NCBI GenBank assembly: GCA_036501825.1 | Contig: DASXZP010000039.1 | Span: 41,719 to 105,718 of the forward strand | DNA from: JAFECT01 sp036501825 | GTDB lineage: Bacteria; Pseudomonadota; Alphaproteobacteria; Caulobacterales; Caulobacteraceae | Length of the DNA stretch: 64,000 bases | Reading direction: 5' to 3' | In this document: positions 1 through 7,883 of the stretch, piece by piece | Layout: each line of letters starts with the position of its first letter | Numbering within the stretch: position 1 is the first letter of the stretch | Notes under the pieces: model-generated | What the model saw: only the letters and a program-made list of their open reading frames with translations | What the model was told of the DNA's origin: nothing | Database searches by the model: none | Position numbers and translations under genes: made by a program

Positions 1-90
1 GGTCAGGCGCGCATCGGCGCCCAGGCGCTCGAGGGCGAACATCATGGAGGCCGTATTACCGACCCCGAGTTTCACCACCGTGACGGCCAT
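1..90 (-). CDS. hisH: imidazole glycerol phosphate synthase glutamine amidotransferase subunit HisH (N-terminal fragment, cut by window edge)
   Basis: Only the first 30 codons are in the window. They read MAVTVVKLGVGNTASMMFAL and continue with ERLGA, which fits the start of HisH: a beta strand, a G-x-GN turn, then a helix beginning S-x-x-x-ALERLG. HisH supplies ammonia from glutamine to HisF in histidine synthesis. Its ATG overlaps the hisB stop by one base (TGATG), so translation is probably coupled and the gene continues the his operon. The catalytic Cys/His/Glu lie outside the window, so the call rests on the N-terminus and on position. Confidence 0.75.
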   Translation of the reverse strand, partial: MAVTVVKLGVGNTASMMFALERLGADARLT

Positions 91-1568
91 CAGATGACGC
101 CCTTGGTGGAGGGCAGCGTCAGGCCCTCGACACGGATCGCCTGCCGCAAAGTCCGGCCGAACGCCTTGAAGCACGCTTCGGTCTTGTGGTGGTCGTTCTC
201 GCCGCTCACTGTGACATGGATCGCCGCGCCCAGGCTGTCGGCGAACGAGCGGAAAACGTGGGCGGTCATCTCGGTCGGGTATTCACCGATGTGCGAGGCG
301 GTGAAGGCGCCCTCGAACACCGCGAACGGCCGCCCGCCCAGGTCGATCGATACCTTGGCTTCCGTCTCGTCCATTGGCAGCACGAAGCCGAAGCGGGCGA
401 TGCCGCGTTTGGCGCCCAGCGCCTCCTTCAGCGCCGCCCCGAAGGCGAGCGCGCAGTCCTCTACCGTGTGGTGAGCGTCGATCTCCAGATCGCCGCTGCA
501 GGCCAGGTCCATGTCGAAGCCGCCATGGAAGGCGATCTGTTCGAGCATGTGGTCGTAGAAGCCGATGCCCGTGCGCGCCTTCACCTTGCCCGACGCGTCG
601 AGGTCGAGGACGACGCTGATCTTGGTCTCCTTGGTTTCGCGCGTCAGTTCGGCGCGGCGGTGCGCCGCCGCCGATGTCGCGCAGCCCAAGGCCGCCAGCG
701 CGCGGTCGTTCACTTCGGGCGGACCGAGGTCGAGGCGGAAACCGCCGGGAGCCACGTCGGGGCGAGGCACGGCGTTCACGCCGAAGCGGGCGAAGGCGGC
801 CAGGGTTGCCTGCGGGTCCTTCGCCTCGACGAACAGGTAAGGCCCCTCGCCGGCGCAGACGCGCGCGACGGCGTGGGATTTTTCCAGAAGCATGCACAGC
901 CGTTCACGCTCGGCGCGGATCAGCTCGATACGGTTGGCGACCAGGACCGCGCGCGACGGCGACAGCGCCGCTTCCGCGAGCTTCACGCTGGGCGCCGGCA
1001 GGGCCAGGGGTTCGAGCACGTCACGCAACCGCTCGATCAGCGCGGGCTGCGCAATCACCGCGCCGACACGCGCGCCGGCCAGGCCGTAGACGCCGGACAG
1101 GCTCTTCAGCACGATCAGATTGTCCGCGCCGTCGATGAAACGCGTCATCGACGGTTCGCGCGAGACGTCGGCATGGGTTTCATCGACCACCAGCAGCGCC
1201 GGTGCAATGCGCGACGGCAGCCGTTCCGCCTCGTCGTCCTCCAGCACGATGCCGAGCGGATCGCACGGCGACTTCACCACCACCGCGCCGGTGTCGGCGC
1301 CGGGCTCGGCCACGAGCTCAAGGCGCGAGATGTGCGCCAGTTGTGCTGCGTCCGAATCCGCCTGGCACACCACCGCCCGCGCGCCGTCGAGCGCCGCGCG
1401 GCGGAACACCAGCTCCAGGCCGTGCAAGGCGCCGCGCACCGGCAGCACCTGATCGGGCCGCACGCCCCAGACTTCCGCCATCCGCCGGGCCAGCGCCACG
1501 GGCGCCGCAGGCCGCGACTGCAGCCCTTCGGCCTCAGGGCCGAGCGGCGGAAAACGGTCGGCGCTCAT
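90..1568 (-). CDS. hisB: HisB imidazoleglycerol-phosphate dehydratase with an N-terminal HisC-like aminotransferase domain
   Basis: The protein has 492 aa. Residues about 302-492 are a complete HisB dehydratase with the manganese-binding motifs HHTVED (366-371) and DHHKTEA near the C-terminus; it removes water from imidazole glycerol phosphate. Residues about 10-300 resemble a fold-type I aminotransferase of the HisC group: VVDE at 127-130 (pyridine-nitrogen Asp), GLAGARVG at 162-169 and a C-terminal Arg in FRLDLG (278). The PLP lysine position reads LSGVYGLAG instead of LSKAFGLAG, so Gly159 replaces Lys. The usual NPNNPTG motif is SPCDPLG and the usual Tyr after VDE is His132. The N-terminal half is therefore probably not an active aminotransferase. 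The gene overlaps hisD by 4 bases (ATGA) and hisH by 1. A HisC-HisB arrangement differs from the phosphatase-HisB fusion of enterobacteria. Confidence 0.88.
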   Translation of the reverse strand: MSADRFPPLGPEAEGLQSRPAAPVALARRMAEVWGVRPDQVLPVRGALHGLELVFRRAALDGARAVVCQADSDAAQLAHISRLELVAEPGADTGAVVVKSPCDPLGIVLEDDEAERLPSRIAPALLVVDETHADVSREPSMTRFIDGADNLIVLKSLSGVYGLAGARVGAVIAQPALIERLRDVLEPLALPAPSVKLAEAALSPSRAVLVANRIELIRAERERLCMLLEKSHAVARVCAGEGPYLFVEAKDPQATLAAFARFGVNAVPRPDVAPGGFRLDLGPPEVNDRALAALGCATSAAAHRRAELTRETKETKISVVLDLDASGKVKARTGIGFYDHMLEQIAFHGGFDMDLACSGDLEIDAHHTVEDCALAFGAALKEALGAKRGIARFGFVLPMDETEAKVSIDLGGRPFAVFEGAFTASHIGEYPTEMTAHVFRSFADSLGAAIHVTVSGENDHHKTEACFKAFGRTLRQAIRVEGLTLPSTKGVI

Positions 1569-2848
1569 CGCGCCCTCAGGTCCGCGGCCAGGGCATGCGC
1601 TTCCAGGCCTTCGAGACGCGCGAGGCGCGCCGCAGCCGGCGCAAGCGCGCGGGCGCCGGCTTGGGTAGCTTCCTGGATCGCGAAGCTCTTCATGAAGGCC
1701 GCGGTGGAGACGCCGCTGAAGGTGCGCGCGGCGCCGTCGGTCGGCAGCACGTGGCTCGGTCCCGCGACGTAGTCGCCGAAGGTCTCCGCCGCCCAGCGGC
1801 CGACGAAGATGGTGCCCGCGTTAGAGATGGCGTCGACCAGCGGTTCGGGGTCGGCGACCTGGATCGACAGGTGCTCCGGCGCGTAGTCGCTGGCCGCGTC
1901 GGCGGCTTCACGCCAATCGCGAACGAGGAAGACGCGACCCTCGGCGAGACTGGCCTGGGCGATGTTCCCGCGCGGCAGCACAGCGGTCTGGCGTTCGAGT
2001 TCGACGGCGACCGCGGCGAGCACCTCTTCGCCCATCGCGGCCAGCACCACCTGCGCGTCGGCGTCGTGCTCGGCCTGGCTCAACAGATCCGCGGCCACCA
2101 GCGCCGGATCGGCCGTGGCGTCGGCGATGACCATCAGTTCGCTCGGCCCTGCCGGCAGGTCGATGGCCGGGCCGTTCGGCAGGTCCGCGGCAAAGCGCTT
2201 GGCTTCGGCCACATAGGCGTTGCCCGGGCCGAAAATCTTGTCCGCCCGCGGCAGGCCGGCGCCGAAGGTGAGCGCCGCAATCGCCTGGGCGCCCCCGACC
2301 AGATAAAACGCCTCGAGCCCCGATAGCGCCGCGGCCGCGATCATCACCGGCGCCACGCCCTCGCGATTGGGAGGCGTCACCGTCACGCGGTTCGGCACGC
2401 CGGCGACCGCTGCGGGGATGGCGAGCATCAGCAGGGTCGAGAACAGCGGCGCCGTGCCGCCGGGCGCATAGAGGCCGCAGGTTTCGATCGGCCGCCACAC
2501 GCGGCGCAGTTTCACGCCGGGCGCGGGCTCGACGGTCTGGTCCGCGGGCTTGGTGGCCTCGTGGTAGCGGCGCACGTTCTCTGCAGCAATGTCCATGGCC
2601 GCGAGGTCTTCGCGATCGAGCTTGCTGCGCGCGCGATCGACCACTTCTCGCGTGAGGTCCAAGCGTTCCGGCGCACGGCCGTCGAGGTTCTTCGACCAGC
2701 GGGTGACCGCCGCCTCACCCTCGTGCTCGACCTCTTCGAAGATGCGCCGCACCACGTCACGCACGGCGCCGTCGCGGCGTTTCAGCGGACGCGCCAGGGC
2801 TGCGGTCCGCTCGGCACGGCTCAGCGATGACCAATCGAAACACTTCAC
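1565..2848 (-). CDS. hisD: histidinol dehydrogenase
   Basis: This 427-aa protein has the usual length for HisD, the zinc enzyme that oxidises histidinol to histidine with two NAD+ in the last two pathway steps. Visible signatures are YAPGG, the family block KIFGPGNAYVAEAKR, the zinc-ligand segment QAEHDADAQ, the catalytic Glu-His in YAPEHL, the Asp of GDYVAGPSHVLPT and a C-terminal His in GLEAHAL. No key residue is missing. It starts 8 bases after the hisG stop and overlaps the next gene by 4 bases, so it sits in the middle of a single minus-strand his transcript. Cytosolic. Confidence 0.97.
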   Translation of the reverse strand: MKCFDWSSLSRAERTAALARPLKRRDGAVRDVVRRIFEEVEHEGEAAVTRWSKNLDGRAPERLDLTREVVDRARSKLDREDLAAMDIAAENVRRYHEATKPADQTVEPAPGVKLRRVWRPIETCGLYAPGGTAPLFSTLLMLAIPAAVAGVPNRVTVTPPNREGVAPVMIAAAALSGLEAFYLVGGAQAIAALTFGAGLPRADKIFGPGNAYVAEAKRFAADLPNGPAIDLPAGPSELMVIADATADPALVAADLLSQAEHDADAQVVLAAMGEEVLAAVAVELERQTAVLPRGNIAQASLAEGRVFLVRDWREAADAASDYAPEHLSIQVADPEPLVDAISNAGTIFVGRWAAETFGDYVAGPSHVLPTDGAARTFSGVSTAAFMKSFAIQEATQAGARALAPAAARLARLEGLEAHALAADLRAR

Positions 2849-2855
2849 GGCCGCC

Positions 2856-3731
2856 TCACATCATCTTCTCGATGGGCAGGACCAGGATCGCCGAGGCGCC
2901 GGCGGCCTTCAACCGCTCCAGCGTCTCCCAGAATACCGACTCCTGGCAGACCGCGTGCACCGCCACCGCATCGTCGCGGCCGGCGAGAGGGGTCACCGTG
3001 GGCGAACCGGCGCCCGGCAGAATCTGTTGGATAGCGGCGAGCGCGGACTTCGGCGCGTTCATCATCACGTATTTGGCGCCTTGCGAGGCGACCACGCCCT
3101 TGAAGCGTTCGACCACGCTCTCCGCAAGCTGGGTCAGTTCGGGCGCGATCGGCCGCGGCGCGCGGATCAGCATGGCTTCGCTTTCGAGCACCAGCGACAC
3201 CGCCTTCAAGCCGTTCGCCTCCAGCGTGGCGCCGGTGGAGACCAGGTCGCAGATCGCATGCGCCATCTTCAGCCGCGGCGCCACCTCGACCGCGCCGCGC
3301 ATGGCGACGATCTCGGCGGAAATCCCTTCCCGCTCGAGATAGCGGGTCAGCAGGTTCGGATAGGTGGTGGCGATCTTCAGGCCGTCGAGACCCTTGGGCC
3401 CGGTCCAGTCGAAGACGTCGGGTACGGCGATACGCAGGCTGCAGCGGCCGAAGCCCAGCGGCATGATCCGCTCCGGCGGTCCGGCGTGACCGGACGCATG
3501 TTCCTCCAGCACATTGCCGCCGACAATGCCGAAGTCGGCGATGCCGTTTTCGACGAACGTCGGTATGTCGTCGTCGCGCACCCGCATCAGATCGATGGGA
3601 TAGTTCTCGACCCGATAGAGCAGGTCGTTGTGGCCCTTCACCACGCGCAGGCCCGCATCGCGCACGAGATCGAGGCTGCGGTCGGCGAGCCGGCCGCTTT
3701 TTTGGACGGCGATGCGCAGGCGCGGGCTCAT
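2856..3731 (-). CDS. hisG: ATP phosphoribosyltransferase, long form
   Basis: HisG condenses ATP with PRPP in the first, committed step of histidine synthesis. The 291-aa length is that of the long form, which carries its own C-terminal regulatory domain and needs no HisZ. The N-terminus RIAVQKSGRL is the typical start, and residues about 215-291 (KYVMMNAPKSALAAIQQILP onward) match the ACT-like HisG_C region that binds histidine as feedback inhibitor. The start codon overlaps the stop of the upstream regulator by one base (TGATG), which suggests translational coupling. Confidence 0.96.
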   Translation of the reverse strand: MSPRLRIAVQKSGRLADRSLDLVRDAGLRVVKGHNDLLYRVENYPIDLMRVRDDDIPTFVENGIADFGIVGGNVLEEHASGHAGPPERIMPLGFGRCSLRIAVPDVFDWTGPKGLDGLKIATTYPNLLTRYLEREGISAEIVAMRGAVEVAPRLKMAHAICDLVSTGATLEANGLKAVSLVLESEAMLIRAPRPIAPELTQLAESVVERFKGVVASQGAKYVMMNAPKSALAAIQQILPGAGSPTVTPLAGRDDAVAVHAVCQESVFWETLERLKAAGASAILVLPIEKMM

Positions 3732-4042
3732 CAGCGGCGGCCCAACCTGTCCAGCACCTTACGGTAACCCTTGAACGGCATGTCGCGCAGGAAGCGCGCG
3801 CAGCGGGTGACGGTGGTGGTCGAGGCGCCCACCTCGTCGGCGATCTCGCGATAGCTCAGCTTGCCCTCGTCGAGAAGGCGAGTGATACGCCAACGCTCGA
3901 CGAATGCGCGAATCTCCGCGGGCGTTGCCAGGTCGGCCAGGAAATCCTTGACTTCGCGACGGTTTTGCAAGCTCAGGAAGGCGGCGTAGAGTTCGTTCTC
4001 AGCCTTTTCCTCAGCACTCGACTTTTTGGCGGCAGCAGCCAT
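3731..4042 (-). CDS. TrpR/YerC/YecD-family DNA-binding protein, first gene of the his operon
   Basis: The protein is 103 aa when started at the ATG at 4042, which has a GGAG about 8-10 bases upstream; an in-frame extension further upstream lacks a comparable site and has no family similarity. Residues about 19-103 match the TrpR-like YerC/YecD family: an all-helical segment (FLADLATPAEIRAFVERWRI) followed by a helix-turn-helix, SYREIADEVGASTTTVTRCA. Members are small dimeric repressors. Being the first gene of the operon and overlapping hisG suggests, by inference, that it controls histidine synthesis and perhaps itself. No operator could be proved in the 163-base upstream gap. Confidence 0.85.
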   Translation of the reverse strand: MAAAAKKSSAEEKAENELYAAFLSLQNRREVKDFLADLATPAEIRAFVERWRITRLLDEGKLSYREIADEVGASTTTVTRCARFLRDMPFKGYRKVLDRLGRR

Positions 4043-4163
4043 GGCGCACGCTCCGTTGCGGTTGGGGTGGCGTGGTAATACGGTAACACACACCCCGGCG
4101 CAAGCGGCTTTGCGGAAAATTGCGTGACCGTTTTGTGGCGTCCGGTTCTGTAAGGAAAGCAAA

Positions 4164-4193
4164 CGCCGGCCCGCGATTTCTCGCGAGCCGGCG
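4164..4193 (-). terminator. rho-independent terminator of the RcnB-like gene
   Basis: A 13-bp stem with one mismatch (CGCCGGCCCGCGA against TCGCGAGCCGGCG) has a 4-base loop. Read on the minus strand it is followed by the T-rich stretch GTTTGCTTTCC. It lies just after the stop of the minus-strand gene at 4206 and upstream of the his operon. Confidence 0.7.
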
Positions 4194-4205
4194 CTTCCGA
4201 AAGGC

Positions 4206-4505
4206 CTAGTGCGCTTCGAGGACCGAGACGATCACGCCCGTCGCGACCGCAGCGAGAACCCAGTTGCCGTCGATCTCGCGCCATTCGTAGCCGCGGGGCG
4301 GCGCGCTCAGGTGATGGGACCGCCAGTCGACCACCTGGCCGCGTCTCCAGCTGTCGGCGTCTATCTTGTGGCCCTTGCTCCACTCCGGGTGCATGACCCG
4401 GTGGTGGTCGCCCGTCATGTCCTTCCCGTCGGGGGCGGCCTGGGCCGCGCCAACGGCGCCAAGCAGCAGGACCGCCGCCGCGGCCGCGGTGAGGAATTTT
4501 TGCAT
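4206..4505 (-). CDS. RcnB-family small periplasmic protein
   Basis: This is a 99-aa protein with a cleavable signal peptide (MQKFLTAAAAAVLLLGAVGA, cleavage near AQA-AP). The mature part has the RcnB pattern: RRGQVVDWRSHHL, then PRGYEWREIDGNWVLAAVATGVI, a Gly-Tyr-x-Trp turn followed by a short strand and an 'atGvI' ending. RcnB in Escherichia coli modulates nickel/cobalt export from the periplasm, but most alphaproteobacterial members are uncharacterised. The start at 4505 has GGGAGA upstream; a longer in-frame start would bury the signal peptide. It is a single gene with its own terminator. Confidence 0.75.
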   Translation of the reverse strand: MQKFLTAAAAAVLLLGAVGAAQAAPDGKDMTGDHHRVMHPEWSKGHKIDADSWRRGQVVDWRSHHLSAPPRGYEWREIDGNWVLAAVATGVIVSVLEAH

Positions 4506-4618
4506 TCGGGATCTCCCATCTATCGCGCGCGGAAAAACCCGTGGGCGACCGGCGTAGCCGTATAGACTGAACGCGTTCAACGAATAAGAGTTCGCCGATC
4601 CGTCGCGGAAGACCCCGT

Positions 4619-5452
4619 TCAGACGTGCTTGTCGCGCTCACGGCCGCCCAGGACGCCGCAAACGGCGGCGATGAAGGCGCCGATGGCCATGGCCAGGGCG
4701 GTGAACAGGCCGGTCGCCTCGGCCGCCTTGCGGGCCTTATCCGCCTCGTCGCGGACGGCGTTGATGGCCGCGTCGGTGCGGGCCTGGGCCACGGCCGGGG
4801 TCACGCCGGCGCGCAGCGAGACCATCTGGGTCAGGTAGACGCGGTCGTCCTCGGGGACCTGTTTTTCGGTCGCGGCATGGGTGAGGACCCGCCCTGCCTC
4901 GGCGCGAGTGGCGGGATCGGACACCGTCGCCATGGAGGTGGGCGAGCGGAACAGAACGTCGAGGGTGTAGGCGTGCGGCTCGGCCATGCTCGCGTCGTGA
5001 CGGTGCGTCGCGACCCCCGCGGCCAGACCGGCCGTCGAGGCGGCCAGAACGGCGACCAGAACCGTCGCCAGCGCCCAGCTCAGGAAACCGTTGGCGGTAT
5101 CGCGAAAATGGGTCTCGCCGTCGTTCACGCCGTGCCAGCGGTGCCGCAGCCGGCCCGCCAGATAGCCGCCGAGCGCCGAGGCCAGCCACTGGATCACGAT
5201 CAACCAGATCGCCGCCCATACGGTGAAGGTCACGGCCTCGGAATTGGCATGGCCCATGGGCGCGGCGGCAAAGCCGAGCCCCGCGCCCAGCACGAACAGC
5301 AGCACGCTGATCGCCGCGGCGCTGAGCGCGCCGGCGATCACCGCCGGCCAGGAAACCGCCGAGGACCCGACCTGGATGGCGGTCCCATCGACTGCGGCCA
5401 TCGGGTCGGCAAAGGCGCCCGGGAGATCGGAAGCGGGGGTGGTGGAGGTCAT
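4619..5452 (-). CDS. conserved polytopic membrane protein of unknown function
   Basis: The protein is 277 aa from the ATG at 5452 (an in-frame ATG at 5491 is possible). It has about four transmembrane segments: one near residues 35-65 (AVIAGALSAAAISVLLFVLG), one with IWLIVIQWLASALGGYLAGR, one with LATVLVAVLAASTAGLAAGV, and one near the C-terminus (LFTALAMAIGAFIAAVCGVL) followed by a charged tail. Between the last two lies a soluble, helical, Ala/Arg-rich region. The 'QWLASALGGYLAGRLR...FRDTANGFLSWA' pattern recurs in alphaproteobacterial hypothetical proteins of unknown role. It stands alone, divergent from thrC. Confidence 0.75.
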   Translation of the reverse strand: MTSTTPASDLPGAFADPMAAVDGTAIQVGSSAVSWPAVIAGALSAAAISVLLFVLGAGLGFAAAPMGHANSEAVTFTVWAAIWLIVIQWLASALGGYLAGRLRHRWHGVNDGETHFRDTANGFLSWALATVLVAVLAASTAGLAAGVATHRHDASMAEPHAYTLDVLFRSPTSMATVSDPATRAEAGRVLTHAATEKQVPEDDRVYLTQMVSLRAGVTPAVAQARTDAAINAVRDEADKARKAAEATGLFTALAMAIGAFIAAVCGVLGGRERDKHV

Positions 5453-5571
5453 GATCGCGCCGTCACAGTTCCTGATGGTCGCCCAACGCAACGGCGCAGC
5501 CGGCGGTTCCGCACGCGCGGAGCGAGGAAAGCGCTGACAGCCAAGCCGGAGCGCGCTATGCGCGGGCCGCG

Positions 5572-6933
5572 ATGCGTTATCACTCGACCCGCGGGCTTGC
5601 CCCCGAAGCTTCTTTTGCCGATGCGCTGCTGGACGGGCTGGCCCCGGATGGCGGGCTCTACATGCCTGACGCCTGGCCGGCGCTTTCGGACGCCGATCGC
5701 GCTGGAGCGGGCAGCCGCCCCTACGCGGACACGGCCGAACAGGTGCTGAGCCTGTTCGCGGGCGACAGCCTTCCGGCCGCGGCGATCAAGGCGGCCGCCG
5801 CGCGGATGACCGCCTTCGACCATCCGGACGTGACGCCCCTGGTCGAGCTCGAACCGGGGCTGTTCCTGCTCGAGTTGTTCCATGGCCCCACCGCCGCGTT
5901 CAAAGACCTCGCCATGCAGATGATGGCGCCCCTGGTCGAGGCCGCGTTGAGCGCGCGCGATGAAAACCTGCTGCTGCTGACCGCGACCAGCGGCGACACC
6001 GGGGCTGCGGCCGCAGCGGCCTTTGCCCATGCCGCGCGCGTACAGCTGGTGATCTTCCATCCGGAAGGCCGCGTGTCGCCGGTGCAGCGGCGGCAGATGA
6101 CCACCACCGGCGCCGACAATGTCCGCGCGCTGGCGGTGCGCGGCGACTTCGACGACTGCCAGCGGCTGGTCAAGTTGCTGCTCGCCGACGAGGGCTTGCG
6201 CAAGGACCGGCGGGTGAGCTCGGTCAATTCGATCAACTGGGGCCGGCTCGCGGGCCAGATCCCCTACTACCTGGCGTCGGGCGCGCGCGCGGGCGCAGGG
6301 GCGCGTTTCGTAGTGCCCACCGGCAACTTCGGAGACGCCTTCGCCGGCATCGCCGCCAAGCGGATGGGTCTGGCCATGGGGCCAATGACCGCGGCGCTGA
6401 ACGCCAACGACACCCTGGCGCGTGCGCTGGACACCGGCCGCTACGAGCGCCGCGCGGCGGTGGAGACTGCGAGCGTCAGCATGGACGTGGCCGCCCCATC
6501 CAACTTCGAGCGCATGGTGTTCGAGGCCGCAGGCCGCGAAGCCGCGCGCACCCGCAATCTGTTCGAGGTGTTCGCCGAACGCGGCGGCGTCTACCTGCCG
6601 CCGGACATCCTGGGCGCCGTGCGCGACGAGGTGAACGCCGTCAGCGTCGACGACGCGATCACCGCGCGCGAAATCGCCCGCGCGTGGAAAACTTACGGGC
6701 GTGTGATCTGCCCGCACACCGCCGTCGCCCTGCACGCGGCGCGCAGCCTGCCCCGCGGCGGTCCGGTGATCGCGTTGTCCACGGCGCACGCGGCGAAGTT
6801 CCCGGACTTCGTGAAACAGGCGCTGGGCTTCGAACCGGAAGCGCCCGATCGGTTGAAGGCGGTGATGGACAGGCCGGAGCAACTGGAAGTTATCGACGCG
6901 AACTTCGAGGCGGCGCGCGCGGCCGTCCTTTAG
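5572..6933 (+). CDS. thrC: threonine synthase
   Basis: ThrC converts O-phosphohomoserine to threonine with PLP. The 453-aa length and the N-terminus (MRYHSTRGLAPEASFADALLDG, DGGLYMPD) are typical of the class of about 450 residues found in proteobacteria. The PLP lysine is in HGPTAAFKDLAMQ; the phosphate-binding and substrate loops TATSGDTGAAAAAAF and FVVPTGNFGDAFAG are intact, as is the SVNSINWGR block. It converges with thrB and overlaps it by 4 bases at the 3' ends, so the two threonine genes are neighbours but not co-transcribed. Confidence 0.96.
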   Translation: MRYHSTRGLAPEASFADALLDGLAPDGGLYMPDAWPALSDADRAGAGSRPYADTAEQVLSLFAGDSLPAAAIKAAAARMTAFDHPDVTPLVELEPGLFLLELFHGPTAAFKDLAMQMMAPLVEAALSARDENLLLLTATSGDTGAAAAAAFAHAARVQLVIFHPEGRVSPVQRRQMTTTGADNVRALAVRGDFDDCQRLVKLLLADEGLRKDRRVSSVNSINWGRLAGQIPYYLASGARAGAGARFVVPTGNFGDAFAGIAAKRMGLAMGPMTAALNANDTLARALDTGRYERRAAVETASVSMDVAAPSNFERMVFEAAGREAARTRNLFEVFAERGGVYLPPDILGAVRDEVNAVSVDDAITAREIARAWKTYGRVICPHTAVALHAARSLPRGGPVIALSTAHAAKFPDFVKQALGFEPEAPDRLKAVMDRPEQLEVIDANFEAARAAVL

Positions 6934-7874
6934 CCTTCCATTTCCCGCTGGAAGTAGGTCAGACGGCGGAAGTACGGCGCGGGATCCTTGGGGGTGACCA
7001 GCCATTCCGGGTCGTGGAACAGGCGGTCGTGCAGGCGCGACAGGGTGAAGCGCGCCGCGGCGCCGCGGCAGAGCAAGGGCAGCGCCTTGCGCTCGGCCTC
7101 GTCGAGGGGGCGCAGGCTTTCGTAGCCGTGCTTCAGAGCGTTCATCGCGTCGCGATCCGGCGCGCCGTCGGCGGCGAAACCCCAGGCGGAGAGCGCGATG
7201 GCCAGATCGTAGGCCAGCGAGTCGGTGCAGGCGAAGTAGTAATCGATCACCCCCGACACGCTGGTCCCTTCGAACAGCACATTATCCGGGAAATAGTCGG
7301 CGTGGATGGCGCCGCGTTTGAGGCGGTCGGGCCAGCGTTCGGCGAGCCACGCCGTTTCGACGTCGAGGACGCGCAGCATGCGCGCCGCTTCGCCCTTGGC
7401 GACCCCGCGGCAGCGTTCGACGATGGCGCGCCAGCCGTCGGGGCCGAGCGGGTTGGGCCAGATCGCGGGAAAGTCCGCGCCGCGCGCGTGCAGATCGGCC
7501 AGCGAGCGGCCGGCCGTCTCGACCTCGGCGAGGCTCGGCCCGCGCAGCCAGGCGCCGTTCAGCCATTCGAGGATCGCCGCAGGCCGTCCGTTCAGTTCGC
7601 CGAACAGATTGTCCTGACGGTCGCGGCGCACGCGCGGGGCCGGATAGCGCCGCAGGGCGAGATGTTCTGTGAAACCCAGGCGGAACGGCAGGCTGTCGCG
7701 GGCGACGCGCTTTTCAAACAGGGTGAGCACGAAGCGACCGCGCTCGGTCTCCAGCCGGTAGTTGGTGTTCTCGACGCCCTCGGCGATGGCGACGAGGTCC
7801 TTCAGTCCGCCGAGATCGTAGCGCTGCAGAAAGAGACTCGCGTCTTCCAGCGTGACGGGGGTGAAGACGGCCAT
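6930..7874 (-). CDS. thrB: homoserine kinase, APH-fold type
   Basis: This 314-aa protein belongs to the choline/aminoglycoside-kinase-like ThrB family that replaces the GHMP-type enzyme in many alphaproteobacteria. It phosphorylates homoserine, giving the substrate of ThrC encoded opposite. Visible features are the N-terminal MAVFTPVTLEDASLFLQRYD, the nucleotide loop GVENTNYRLETERGRFVLTL, the catalytic HADYFPDNVLF (Brenner motif HxDxxxxN) and the metal Asp in VIDYYFACTDSLAYDLAIAL. It has no close partner on its own strand beyond the aminotransferase 9 bases upstream. Confidence 0.95.
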   Translation of the reverse strand: MAVFTPVTLEDASLFLQRYDLGGLKDLVAIAEGVENTNYRLETERGRFVLTLFEKRVARDSLPFRLGFTEHLALRRYPAPRVRRDRQDNLFGELNGRPAAILEWLNGAWLRGPSLAEVETAGRSLADLHARGADFPAIWPNPLGPDGWRAIVERCRGVAKGEAARMLRVLDVETAWLAERWPDRLKRGAIHADYFPDNVLFEGTSVSGVIDYYFACTDSLAYDLAIALSAWGFAADGAPDRDAMNALKHGYESLRPLDEAERKALPLLCRGAAARFTLSRLHDRLFHDPEWLVTPKDPAPYFRRLTYFQREMEG

Positions 7875-7883
7875 GCGATAAAC

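Noticed and set aside
186..1772. 528-codon open frame on the plus strand across hisB
   Set aside because: It is antisense to motif-complete hisB/hisD, Arg/Ala/Gly-rich and without any recognisable domain; such shadows are expected at this G+C level.
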